Source of the DNA: JADHLJ01 sp038116915
Lineage (GTDB): Bacteria; Pseudomonadota; Alphaproteobacteria; Thalassobaculales; Thalassobaculaceae
Assembly: GCA_038116915.1 (NCBI GenBank)
Contig: JAYOEU010000006.1
Span: 1-53,681 of the forward strand
Reading direction: 5' to 3'
DNA length: 53,681 nt
Shown here one piece after another: positions 44,133 through 51,980 of this stretch (position 1 is its first letter; each line of letters opens with the position of its first letter). A program made the translations under genes and the position numbers. The notes below the pieces were generated by a model, which was given only the letters and a program-made list of their open reading frames with translations, did not search any database and was not told the DNA's origin.

Positions 44133-44756
44133 TCAGGTGAGCGGAATGTCCAGAACATTGGTCTTGAACGGCTCGCGCTTGCACAGCCGGTCATACCAGG
44201 CCTCGAGGTTGGGCAGGGACGGCCGGTTCTCGACCAGGGCAAACCAGCGATAGACCGCTATTCCGAGCGGGATGTCGCCCATTGTGAAGGAAGCGCCGGC
44301 CATGAAGGCGCGGCCGGAAAGCGCGTTGTCCATGATCTTCATCAGCCCGGCCATGGCGGTCTTGGCGGTTTCCAGCGCCTTCATGTCACGCTCCGGCTCG
44401 GGCGTGCGGACCAGGGTCCAGAAGATCGGCGTAATCGCCCCGCCCACCGTGGTCTGCTGCCAATCCATCCACCGGTCGGCATCCGCCCGCTGACGCGGAT
44501 CGGACGGGCACAGGCCGCCCATGTCATGTTTGGCCGCGAGATAGCGCACGATGGCGTTCGATTCCCACAGGATGAACCCGTCCTCGTCCATCGTGGGCAC
44601 CCGTGCATTCGGGTTCAGGGCGAGATATTCCGGCGTGTTGACGATGCCGAAGGCGCCGCCGGCATCGGTGCGCTCATAGGGGACCTTCATCTCGTTCAGG
44701 GCCCAGACGACCTTTTGCACGTTCGAGGAATTGTTGCGGCCAAGGATCTTCAGCAT
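44133..44756 (-). CDS. Glutathione S-transferase family protein
   Basis: The 207-residue protein is a compact GST: MLKILGRNNSSNVQKVVWALNEMKVPYERTDAGG at 1-34 contains the Ser-type active-site region (NSSNVQK). NPNARVPTMDEDGFILWESNAIVRYLAAKH has the cis-Pro and ES motifs for glutathione. FMAGASFTMGDIPLGIAVYRW is the C-terminal signature. It resembles the beta/theta-like bacterial GSTs; the substrate is unknown. It is followed by transporter B on the same strand and preceded by pyrE with a 37-base gap, so it may share the pyrE transcript. Confidence 0.9.
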   Translation of the reverse strand: MLKILGRNNSSNVQKVVWALNEMKVPYERTDAGGAFGIVNTPEYLALNPNARVPTMDEDGFILWESNAIVRYLAAKHDMGGLCPSDPRQRADADRWMDWQQTTVGGAITPIFWTLVRTPEPERDMKALETAKTAMAGLMKIMDNALSGRAFMAGASFTMGDIPLGIAVYRWFALVENRPSLPNLEAWYDRLCKREPFKTNVLDIPLT

Positions 44757-44793
44757 TTCTTATCTCCGGTTTTCGAATTCATCCGATGTCGGG

Positions 44794-45480
44794 TCAGGCA
44801 CTCACGCTCGCACGCCGCTCGGCCCAGCCGTCGGGATCGTCGAGAAAATCCCGAACCGCCGCCAACTGGTCGGCGGTATAGCGCTTGGTCTCGGCCACCT
44901 GCAGCACGTCCCACCAGGTACACAGGCCGTGCAGCGCCACGCCGCGCTCAGCCAGGCTTTCGGTGCTGGCGGGAAAGTTGCCGTAGTGGAAAACGACGAA
45001 GCAATGCGCGATCTGGCCGCCGGCCTCGCGGATCGCGTCGATGAAGCTCAGCTTGCTGCCGCCGTCGGTCGCCAGATCCTCGACCAGCAGCACCCGCGCG
45101 CCTTCGGGGAAGGTCCCCTCGATCCGGGCGTTGCGGCCGAACCCTTTGGCTTTCTTGCGGACATAGAGCATCGGCAGTCCCAGCAGGTCGGCAACCCAGG
45201 CGGCAAACGGAATGCCCGCCGTCTCGCCGCCGGCGACCGCGTCGAACGCCTCGGCGCCCGCCTGCTGGTTCAGCAGATCGATGCCCATGCGCATCAGTTC
45301 GGCGCGGGCGCGCGGGAACGAGATGATCCGGCGGCAATCCACATAGACCGGGGACAGCCGGCCGGACGTGAAGGTGAAGGGCTCGTCGGGGCGGATGTGA
45401 ATCGCCTCAATATCCAGAAGAATGCCGGCGGCGAGCTGGGCGGGCGTCTTTCGGGTGTCGGGTGTCGGCGCACCGATCAT
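44794..45480 (-). CDS. pyrE: Orotate phosphoribosyltransferase
   Basis: The 228-residue enzyme converts orotate and PRPP to orotidine 5'-phosphate in pyrimidine synthesis. It shows FTFTSGRLSPVYVDCRRIISFPRAR near the N-terminus (orotate/PRPP loop), AVAGGETAGIPFAAWVADLLGLPMLYVRKKAKGFG, and the PRPP motif RVLLVEDLATDGGSKLSFI. It lacks a fused decarboxylase domain. The gene is the only clear core-metabolism gene in the region and probably part of the conserved chromosome. It is upstream of the GST gene on the same strand and downstream of the carbonic anhydrase gene by 81 bases. Confidence 0.95.
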   Translation of the reverse strand: MIGAPTPDTRKTPAQLAAGILLDIEAIHIRPDEPFTFTSGRLSPVYVDCRRIISFPRARAELMRMGIDLLNQQAGAEAFDAVAGGETAGIPFAAWVADLLGLPMLYVRKKAKGFGRNARIEGTFPEGARVLLVEDLATDGGSKLSFIDAIREAGGQIAHCFVVFHYGNFPASTESLAERGVALHGLCTWWDVLQVAETKRYTADQLAAVRDFLDDPDGWAERRASVSA

Positions 45481-45561
45481 GTCTTCAGTCTCCGCGGGAA
45501 AGGTCTGGTTTCGCTTTTAGCCCGAAATGACGCCGCCGGGTAGAGCGATGCGGCAACAGAC

Positions 45562-46326
45562 TCAAAACGATCCGAGGATGAAACGCCGGTTGAGGCTCTG
45601 AACCGGGCGGGCATTCATCGGATAGAGATTGGCGAATGCGTCGATCTGACGCCGCGATACGGTGATCGGCTGCGCCATCACGGCCCAGGAGACGACCTCG
45701 CTGCATGGCGGCGTGGTCAGCGAGCCGGCATAGCGGAAATAGGCCCGGTCCTGCGGAAGCAAGGTCACCGGGGAAATGAAATCAGCCGTCTTGCGGCTGC
45801 CTCCTTGCACCGCGACATTGCGCCAGATCGTGTTGATGGTCTCGTTCTCGTCGCCTTCGGTCATGAAAACGCCGAGGACTCCCAAATCGCCGTTGGCGGA
45901 CTTGTGAACGAAATGAACTTCCATCGGAAATTTCTCGCCATAGAGCGTGTGTTCGCTCGGATGATGGAAATGGAACTGAAGAAGGTCGAATTTCCGGTCC
46001 TCGAGAACCATCATGCCGCCGCCGGCCGCATTGACCTGGACGGTATGGCCGTTGTTGAGAATATCCAGCGGCACCGGCCGCCAGAAAGTCTGAATCTCCT
46101 CGAGGCCCGCCGGTACGCTGTCGCGCAGGTCGACAGGGGACTGCTGGCTGCCCGCCGAGCAGGCCGCGAACTCCTTGTCTATTCCTCCCCAATGTTCCGG
46201 TCCGCCGGGACCCTGATAGGACCAATGCGCGCCGCCCTGGCCGGCGGCGAAAGCCTTCCCGGCGCAAAGCGGGCATCCGAGGAGAAGTCCCGCCCCGATG
46301 ACTTTTAGAACCGACCGCCGTCGCAT
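45562..46326 (-). CDS. Alpha-type carbonic anhydrase, exported
   Basis: The 254-residue zinc enzyme interconverts CO2 and bicarbonate. The three zinc ligands are H119 and H121 (LLQFHFHHPSEH) and H138 (MEVHFVH). QQSPVDL and TTPPCSEVVSW are family markers. The export signal starts MRRRSVLKVIGAGLLLGCPLCAGKAFAAG, a twin-arginine-like start. LLGC at 15-18 could alternatively be a lipobox, so periplasmic soluble or lipid-anchored forms are both possible. It helps supply or remove CO2 in the periplasm. It stands between the LivF gene and pyrE. Confidence 0.92.
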   Translation of the reverse strand: MRRRSVLKVIGAGLLLGCPLCAGKAFAAGQGGAHWSYQGPGGPEHWGGIDKEFAACSAGSQQSPVDLRDSVPAGLEEIQTFWRPVPLDILNNGHTVQVNAAGGGMMVLEDRKFDLLQFHFHHPSEHTLYGEKFPMEVHFVHKSANGDLGVLGVFMTEGDENETINTIWRNVAVQGGSRKTADFISPVTLLPQDRAYFRYAGSLTTPPCSEVVSWAVMAQPITVSRRQIDAFANLYPMNARPVQSLNRRFILGSF

Positions 46327-46414
46327 GATGCCACGCCTCCGTTCCGACGCCCTTTTCCGCTGATCCTCGACCGGTGCCCGCGCCCGGTCAACTGGCTATG
46401 AAGTCAACCAGCTA

Positions 46415-47140
46415 TCAAACGGAAGGGCCTTCCGTTCCGGCGAGCATAAGCGCGGCAATCCGTTCCGGTGCCAGGGCCGTGGCGGGACCGTCGTGAACAA
46501 CCGCGCCTCGAGAGAGAATCAGCAGGCGATCGGCGACACGTAGCGCCGGGACCACATTCTGTTCGGCCAAAAGCACCCCCGCGCCGCTCGCCGCGATCGA
46601 CCGGACCGCGTCCAGAACCTCATCAATGACCATCGGCGCCAGGCCCAGGGTCGGCTCGTCCAACAGTACGAGGCGAGGCGTGTTCATGATGGCCCGCGCG
46701 ATCGCCAGCAACTGCTGCTGACCGCCGGACAAGGACCACGCCCGGGCGCCCCGTTTGGCCGCCAGTGCCGGAAAACGGTCAAACATTTCCGTGATCCGTT
46801 CTTTTCTGGCCCTGGTAGCGCCCTCGAAAACCACCGCCAGATTTTCTTCGACGGTGAGCCCCGGAAACAGGCGCCGGCCCTCGGGACAATAGCCGATCCC
46901 TCTCGCCGCCCGTTCGCGCGGCCTGGCTCCTGTCAGATCCTCGCCGGCAAAGCGGATCCGGCCGGCGCTGGTATTCCCGAGCCCGATGATGGCCCTCAGC
47001 AGGCTGGATTTGCCGGCGCCATTGGAGCCGAGCACGGTCACCACCTCGCCGCCGTGGATGGCCATCGAAAGGGCACTGACGACCCTGGCGCCGCCGCGCT
47101 CGACCGAGACCGTCTCAAGGCTGAGGACCGGGCCGGTCAT
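46415..47140 (-). CDS. ABC transporter ATPase, LivF type (TPP-regulated transporter)
   Basis: The 241-residue ATPase has Walker A GSNGAGKS at about 38-45, YCPEGRRLFPGLTVEENL typical of LivF, signature WSLSGGQQQLLAIARAI, and Walker B LVLLDEPTLGLAP. It is the second ATPase of the HAAT-type transporter, and its start overlaps the stop of the LivM-LivG fusion as ATGA. The recognised start is ATG 47140. A small AACGGAAG/CTTCCGTT hairpin covers the stop codon region. It is the last gene of the transcript that begins at the TPP riboswitch. Confidence 0.93.
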   Translation of the reverse strand: MTGPVLSLETVSVERGGARVVSALSMAIHGGEVVTVLGSNGAGKSSLLRAIIGLGNTSAGRIRFAGEDLTGARPRERAARGIGYCPEGRRLFPGLTVEENLAVVFEGATRARKERITEMFDRFPALAAKRGARAWSLSGGQQQLLAIARAIMNTPRLVLLDEPTLGLAPMVIDEVLDAVRSIAASGAGVLLAEQNVVPALRVADRLLILSRGAVVHDGPATALAPERIAALMLAGTEGPSV

Positions 47141-48837
47141 GAGTCGCCGCTCCCGAAATAGGCGGCGATGGCGGCAGGATCTCTTGAAACCTCCTCCGGT
47201 GTCCCTTCGGCGACGACCTTTCCGGTCGCAAGACAGACGACGCGGTCGGTCAGCGGCAGCAGGAAATCCATGCTGTGATCGACGATCAGCAGTCCGAGTC
47301 CTTCCGACGCGAGGCTCTTCAAGCACGTGGCCAGCCCGGTTCTTTCATCCGGTGTCAGTCCAGCGGCCGGTTCGTCCAGCAGCAGGACCGATGGCCGGCT
47401 GGCCAAAGCCCGCGCGAGATCGAGACCGCGGCGCTGGGCCGGAGACAGCGCGGCGCCTGTGGCCTGCGGCAAGGCGGTGAGCCCGGCGCGTTCGAGGCAG
47501 CCGCAGGCCAGGGCCTCGGCCTGTCCGTCGTCCATCCCGGCGGGGCAGGCCGCGAGCACGAAGGCCATCGGCGCAAGGCTCGGCACGGCGGGCGGAGTCT
47601 GGAAGGTCCGGGCCAAGCCGGCCAGGGCGCGCTCGTGCGGCCGGCTTCTGGTTATCTCGGACGATCCAAAATGCACCGATCCGTTCTCGGGAGATTGCAG
47701 CCCCGAGGCGATATTGATCAGCGTCGACTTGCCGGACCCGTTCGGACCAATCAGGCCGACAATCTCGCCCGCCGCAACGTTGAGCGAGACCCCGTCGACC
47801 GCGGTGACGCCGCCATAGCTTTTCGTCAGATTTCGCAGGCTTAGTTCGATGCCGGACCGGGTGTGACGAGAGGGATGCGGGTCCGATCCGGTGGGCGCCG
47901 GGGGGGCGGGCTCCTTCAGCCAACGGTCCAGCCATCCGGTCAGGCCTTCCGGCATGGCGATCACCGCCACAAGCAGCGCCGCGCCGTAGGCGATCAGATA
48001 GTGACTTTCCAGAAACCGGAACCATTCCGGCAGATGCGCCAGCAGGATCGCGCCCAGGATCGCGCCTGCGGGATGACCTCGGCCGCCGATCACCGTCATC
48101 GCCAGGATCGTCACCATCACCTGGAATTCGAGCACCGCCGGCGAGACGACGCCGATCGAATGCGCCTGAAGAGCGCCGGCGGCCCCGCCGAACGCGGCGC
48201 TGGCAACGAAAAGGACCAGCCGGTTGGCGCCGATATCGATGCCGGTGGCCGCGGCCGCTTCCGGCGCCTCGCGAAGCAGGGTCAGGCGATGGGTCTTGCG
48301 ACCCCGGGTCAGGGCGCCGAATACCACCAATGCGGCCGCCAGCACGCTCCAGACCGTCACCAGCAGGGCCTCGGAGGAGATCAGGGAAAGGCCGGGGAAC
48401 CGTATTTCCGGCACCCCGTAGAGCCCGTTGGCACCGCCGGTCACCTCCGTCCAGTTCACGCCGATGAGCAGCGCGACCTGCGAGATCCCGAGCGTCGCTA
48501 GCGCGAAATAGTGGGACTCAAGCCGCAGCACCGGGATCGCGACCAGGGCGGCAAGCAAGGCCGGCACCGCCAGGGATGCCAGGAAGCTTGCCGGGAAACC
48601 CCAGTCCAGATGCACGCCCGCGAGGCCGGTGACATAGGCGCCGAGGCCGAAGAAGCACCCCTGTGCGAGCGACAGGGCGCCCAGCCGCCCGAAGATCAAC
48701 TGATAGCCGAGCACGGCGATCGCGTAGATGCCGGCCAGGGTCATGATCCGCTGTTCGTATCCGCCGAGCGCGATCGCTCCGGCCACTGGAAGAACCAGCA
48801 GGCCCGCCATCAGCCAAAGGGATCGGCCCGCAAACAT
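47137..48837 (-). CDS. Fused LivM permease and LivG-type ATPase (TPP-regulated transporter)
   Basis: The 566-residue protein joins a membrane half (about 1-305, with GLGAYVTGLAGVHLDW, LRLESHYFALATLGISQVALL, and the coupling loop REAPEAAAATGIDIGANRLVLF) to an ATPase half (about 330-566). Walker A is GPNGSGKS at 364-371 and Walker B VLLLDEPAAGLTPDER at about 484-499. The signature at 464-468 reads LSPAQ rather than LSGGQ, a notable departure in a catalytic motif. Fusion of LivM with LivG is known in this transporter class. It begins 3 bases after the LivH stop and overlaps the LivF start. Confidence 0.9.
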   Translation of the reverse strand: MFAGRSLWLMAGLLVLPVAGAIALGGYEQRIMTLAGIYAIAVLGYQLIFGRLGALSLAQGCFFGLGAYVTGLAGVHLDWGFPASFLASLAVPALLAALVAIPVLRLESHYFALATLGISQVALLIGVNWTEVTGGANGLYGVPEIRFPGLSLISSEALLVTVWSVLAAALVVFGALTRGRKTHRLTLLREAPEAAAATGIDIGANRLVLFVASAAFGGAAGALQAHSIGVVSPAVLEFQVMVTILAMTVIGGRGHPAGAILGAILLAHLPEWFRFLESHYLIAYGAALLVAVIAMPEGLTGWLDRWLKEPAPPAPTGSDPHPSRHTRSGIELSLRNLTKSYGGVTAVDGVSLNVAAGEIVGLIGPNGSGKSTLINIASGLQSPENGSVHFGSSEITRSRPHERALAGLARTFQTPPAVPSLAPMAFVLAACPAGMDDGQAEALACGCLERAGLTALPQATGAALSPAQRRGLDLARALASRPSVLLLDEPAAGLTPDERTGLATCLKSLASEGLGLLIVDHSMDFLLPLTDRVVCLATGKVVAEGTPEEVSRDPAAIAAYFGSGDS

Positions 48838-48840
48838 CGC

Positions 48841-49743
48841 TCAGGTCCGCCGCTGAATGGTCTCGCCGAGTAATCCCGATGGCCGTACGAGCAGGACGGC
48901 CAGCACGCCCGCGTAGAGCAGCGCCTCGGCGGCGACATAGGACACATAGGCCGCCATCAGGACTTCGAACACACCGATCAGCAGGGCCGCGAGGGCGGCG
49001 CCGTCAAGCCGTCCCCAACCGCCGAGCGTGACGGCGATATAGGCCTTGAGCATGAACAGACCGCCGTCGCCGGGCGCCACGAAGAACTGGTTTGACAGCA
49101 ACATGCCCGCGGCGCCGGCCAGCGCCACCGCCAGCGCGAAGGTGACGGCGATGCAGGTCGCACCGTTTATGCCGACGGCCTCCGCGATTTCCGGATCCTG
49201 AGCCGCGGCGCGCAGCCGGCGGCCAAGCTGGGTGCGGGTCAGCAAAAGTCCTGTGGCGCCGATCAGAAGTCCCGCCGCGCCGATCACCGCGATCTGTTGC
49301 ATCGAGATCAAGACCGGGCCGAGTTGCAATCCGTCGGCTTGGAGCAGCGCCGGCCCGGTTCGGGGTTCCGGGCCGAAGCCGGCATTGGCCGCGTGCTGCA
49401 GGATCAGACCCAGGGCGATGGTGCTGATGAAAACCGAGACCGGCGGCTTCTTGCGCAACGGCACGTAGGCGAGGAGCGAGAACAGCAACCCCATGGCCGC
49501 CATGACCAGCATCGTCAGAAGCAGGGTTAGGGGGCCGGTCGCCGCCGTCGCGTCGCCGAGATGCGGGGTCAGCAACTCGCCAAGGATCACGGCAACGAAA
49601 CCTCCCGCCATCACCAGATCGCCCTGGGCGAAATTCACCGCCCCGACCGCGTTGATCACCAGCACGAAACCCAAGGCGATCAGCGCATAGGCGGAACCGA
49701 GCGCGATCCCGTTGACCAGGAGCTGTGGGACCGCGTCCCCCAT
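48841..49743 (-). CDS. ABC transporter permease, LivH type (TPP-regulated transporter)
   Basis: The 300-residue permease has MGDAVPQLLVNGIALGSAYALIALGFVLVINAVGAVNFAQGDLVMAGGF, a classic LivH start, about eight membrane segments, and the coupling loop TRTQLGRRLRAAAQDPEIAEAVGINGATCIAV. GGAG lies about 7 bases before the start. It is 18 bases downstream of the binding protein stop and 3 bases upstream of the LivM-LivG fusion, so the four transporter genes are one transcript. The pair with the fused LivM domain forms the pore. Confidence 0.93.
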   Translation of the reverse strand: MGDAVPQLLVNGIALGSAYALIALGFVLVINAVGAVNFAQGDLVMAGGFVAVILGELLTPHLGDATAATGPLTLLLTMLVMAAMGLLFSLLAYVPLRKKPPVSVFISTIALGLILQHAANAGFGPEPRTGPALLQADGLQLGPVLISMQQIAVIGAAGLLIGATGLLLTRTQLGRRLRAAAQDPEIAEAVGINGATCIAVTFALAVALAGAAGMLLSNQFFVAPGDGGLFMLKAYIAVTLGGWGRLDGAALAALLIGVFEVLMAAYVSYVAAEALLYAGVLAVLLVRPSGLLGETIQRRT

Positions 49744-49761
49744 GGAGGTCTCCGACGCGGC

Positions 49762-50904
49762 TCAGAGAACGCCGTCGACGTTGTGGTAGCGCTTGGCGAC
49801 CTCGGGCACCAGCGACGCGCCGTCATAGCAGACGATCAACGCGTCATGGGCCATGTTACCCTTGCCGTCGGATTTATAGGTCATGGCCAGCCCCTCGAAA
49901 CTGTGACCGGCCAGCCAGGCGCGCACGTCTTCCGCGGATTTGGCGCCGTCCTTGAGCGCCGCCAGAACCATGTTGATCCCGTCGTGCTGGGCCAGCGCGA
50001 AGGCGTCGGGTTCGCTGTGAAAGCGGGTCCGGAATTCCTTCGTGAAGGCGGTCAGTTTCGGGTTGCTCTCCGAGATCGGCGATGAGGCGCTCTCGGCGCA
50101 GACGCCCTTGAGTTGGCCGGGCTCCAGCAGCTTGGCGGTCGTGGGTTGGTGCATGGCGGAGCCCGCGACGACCGGCAGATCGATACCGGCCTCGCGCGCC
50201 TGACGGATCGCCAGCGCGGTCGGCCCGGAATGCAGATGCAGAAGAATCACGTCTGGATTGCTGGCCTTGAGCTTGGTCAGCGCCGGCAGCATGTCCTTGA
50301 CCGACGGCGCGAGCGCCTCCTCGAAGACCAGGGGCGCGCCGAGGCCCTCGAGAATTCTGGCAAGCTCGGCCTGGCCGCTCTGACCATAGGAGGTGGTCTG
50401 ATACAGCAGCGCCGGCCGCTTGGCGCCGAGGACCTCAACCGCATAGCGGGCATGCGCGACCTTGACCACGCTGTCGCCGGGGAAGAACCGGAAAATGTAT
50501 GGGTTGCCGAGCTCGGTCAGCTTGGCGGTACCGGACACGGTGATCAGCGGTAGTCCGGCGCGTTGCGCCACCGGCGCCATCGCCAGCATCTGGGTCCCGA
50601 ATATCGAGGCCGCCGCCGCGACCGGCTTGCCGCGCTCCAGCGCCCGGGTCAGCGCGGTGACCGCGACTTCCGGCGAGGTCGAGGTGTCGGAAACCTCGTA
50701 GGTGACCTTGACGCCTGCGGGGGCATTCTCCAGCGCCTGGATGGCGCCGTTGCGCTGTGCCGTGCCTTCGATGGCGATGAACCCGGTAATCGGCACCAGG
50801 ATCGGGATATAGGCTTCCTGCGCGCGCGCCGGGCCCGGCTCCAGGATACCCGTTACAAGAATGGAGGCGGTGACGGCGGCGGTATAGGCGAGGCGGCGGA
50901 TCAT
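49762..50904 (-). CDS. HAAT-type ABC substrate-binding protein (TPP-regulated transporter)
   Basis: The 380-residue protein has a signal peptide (MIRRLAYTAAVTASILVTGILEPGPARAQ) and a type I periplasmic-binding fold of the LivJ/LivK-like family: IPILVPITGFIAIEGTAQRNGAIQALENA, GTQMLAMAPVAQRAGLPLITVSGTAKLTEL, YQTTSYGQSGQAELARILEGLGA, NPDVILLHLHSGPTALAIRQAREAG. Family members bind branched-chain amino acids, amides or aromatic acids. The gene is the first after the TPP riboswitch, so the ligand may instead be thiamine, a breakdown product or a precursor. GGGAG precedes the start and can be masked by a hairpin. Confidence 0.9.
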   Translation of the reverse strand: MIRRLAYTAAVTASILVTGILEPGPARAQEAYIPILVPITGFIAIEGTAQRNGAIQALENAPAGVKVTYEVSDTSTSPEVAVTALTRALERGKPVAAAASIFGTQMLAMAPVAQRAGLPLITVSGTAKLTELGNPYIFRFFPGDSVVKVAHARYAVEVLGAKRPALLYQTTSYGQSGQAELARILEGLGAPLVFEEALAPSVKDMLPALTKLKASNPDVILLHLHSGPTALAIRQAREAGIDLPVVAGSAMHQPTTAKLLEPGQLKGVCAESASSPISESNPKLTAFTKEFRTRFHSEPDAFALAQHDGINMVLAALKDGAKSAEDVRAWLAGHSFEGLAMTYKSDGKGNMAHDALIVCYDGASLVPEVAKRYHNVDGVL

Positions 50905-50910
50905 CTCGAT

Positions 50911-50931
50911 TCTCCCAGGACTTGGGGGAGA
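50911..50931 (-). promoter_or_regulatory. Hairpin that can mask the ribosome binding site of the binding-protein gene
   Basis: On the minus strand, TCTCCC (50931-50926) pairs with GGGAGA (50916-50911) across a 9-base loop. The second arm contains the GGGAG ribosome site for ATG 50904. There is no following T run, so control of translation rather than transcription fits. That the riboswitch toggles this hairpin is inference. Confidence 0.55.
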
Positions 50932-50981
50932 CCTCCATCTGGTCCGGAACGGGAGCGGCCTGGATTGGCGGCGCGTGGTTC

Positions 50982-51079
50982 CGTGACGTCTCCCTCCGCG
51001 GGTATGACCCAGGTCAGGTTCGATGGGTATGGTCTCAGTCCCGATCGGCACGCGCCGCGCGGGGCACCCCAGCATCACG
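50982..51079 (-). promoter_or_regulatory. TPP (thiamine pyrophosphate) riboswitch
   Basis: Read on the minus strand the region contains, in order, the conserved GGGGTGCCCC, CTGAGA, the helix around ACCCATCGAACCTGA, CCTGGGTCATACCC and GCGGAGGGA, which is the arrangement of the TPP aptamer with both the pyrimidine-sensing and the pyrophosphate-sensing arms. A terminal P1 helix is possible between CGTGA at the start and TCACG at the end. It lies 78 bases before the ATG of the binding protein gene. TPP binding to such leaders lowers expression of thiamine synthesis or transport genes. Confidence 0.93.
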
Positions 51080-51149
51080 ATGGTGCGACTGTGAAACTCC
51101 CGTGCGAGGATGTCAACCGGATCACCCGGCGCGCGGAACAGGACGGCCC

Positions 51150-51941
51150 ATGCTTCTCGAAGCCCTCACCTACCTGATCACGCCCTGCCCGCCGGTCGCC
51201 CGGCGTCTCGGTTTCGCGCGCGAGATGGTGTCTATCATCAGCCGGCACGGCCGCTGCCGCGCCGCCTGGGCTCCGCATCTCGAGCGCAGCCGCGCGTTGG
51301 TGCGGCGCGCCGCCGAGAATGCCGCCGGCCGCCGGCGCGCGGTGATATTCGGCGCCGGGCTCGGCTATGACCTGCCGTTGGAGGATCTCGCGCACCGCTT
51401 CGAGGAGGTGTTTCTGGTGGATCTGGTGTTCGGGCCGGCGATCCGGCTGTCCGCATGGCGGAACCGGCGGGTCCATCTCGTGAGCCATGACGTGACCGAA
51501 TGTCTAGAGGACCTGGTGAACGGTCTGCGGGAACCGGTGGAGCCGACCCGGTTTCTCGACGATCCGGCGGTGGATCTGGTGGTGTCCCTCAACATCGCCT
51601 CGCAACTTCCGACCCTGCCTGGACTTTTCCTGGAGGACCGGGCCGACTGCGACGAAGCGGCGGTTGACGCAATCGGCCGGTCGCTGATCGAGGCGCATTG
51701 CCGCTACCTTGCGAAATTCAATTGCGCGGTCTGTGTGGTCGCGGATCTGGAACGCGAGATCCTGGCGCCGGACGGTTCGGTCATCGAGACCGTCTCGGCG
51801 TTGCGTGGCGCGAGGCTTCCCTGGACCGGCGAGACCTGGACCTGGGATATCGCGCCGCTGGGTGAGGAGGGTCCGGGATACGCGGTCCGCAATCGCGTGC
51901 TCGGGGTCGAGAACATTTCCGAGGCGCCGCCCGTGGCTTAG
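51150..51941 (+). CDS. Uncharacterised protein with a Rossmann-like, possibly SAM-binding, motif
   Basis: The 263-residue protein has RRAVIFGAGLGYDLPLEDLAHRFEEVFLVDLVFG at about 62-94: a beta strand, glycine-rich loop and following acidic residue as in class I methyltransferases. DLVVSLNIASQLPTL lies where such enzymes have a post-motif strand. The rest did not match a family I know, so methyltransferase activity is only a possibility. It starts 70 bases from the TPP riboswitch, divergently, and the enoyl-CoA hydratase gene follows after 39 bases. ATG 51150 is the first start that leaves the riboswitch free. Confidence 0.6.
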   Translation: MLLEALTYLITPCPPVARRLGFAREMVSIISRHGRCRAAWAPHLERSRALVRRAAENAAGRRRAVIFGAGLGYDLPLEDLAHRFEEVFLVDLVFGPAIRLSAWRNRRVHLVSHDVTECLEDLVNGLREPVEPTRFLDDPAVDLVVSLNIASQLPTLPGLFLEDRADCDEAAVDAIGRSLIEAHCRYLAKFNCAVCVVADLEREILAPDGSVIETVSALRGARLPWTGETWTWDIAPLGEEGPGYAVRNRVLGVENISEAPPVA

Positions 51942-51980
51942 TCTCGCCCTTTCCCTTTCAATAGAACCGAAGGCTCACCC

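Noticed and set aside
46417..46438. Terminator over the LivF stop codon
   Set aside because: The AACGGAAG/CTTCCGTT hairpin is short, has a 3-base loop and is not followed by a T tract.
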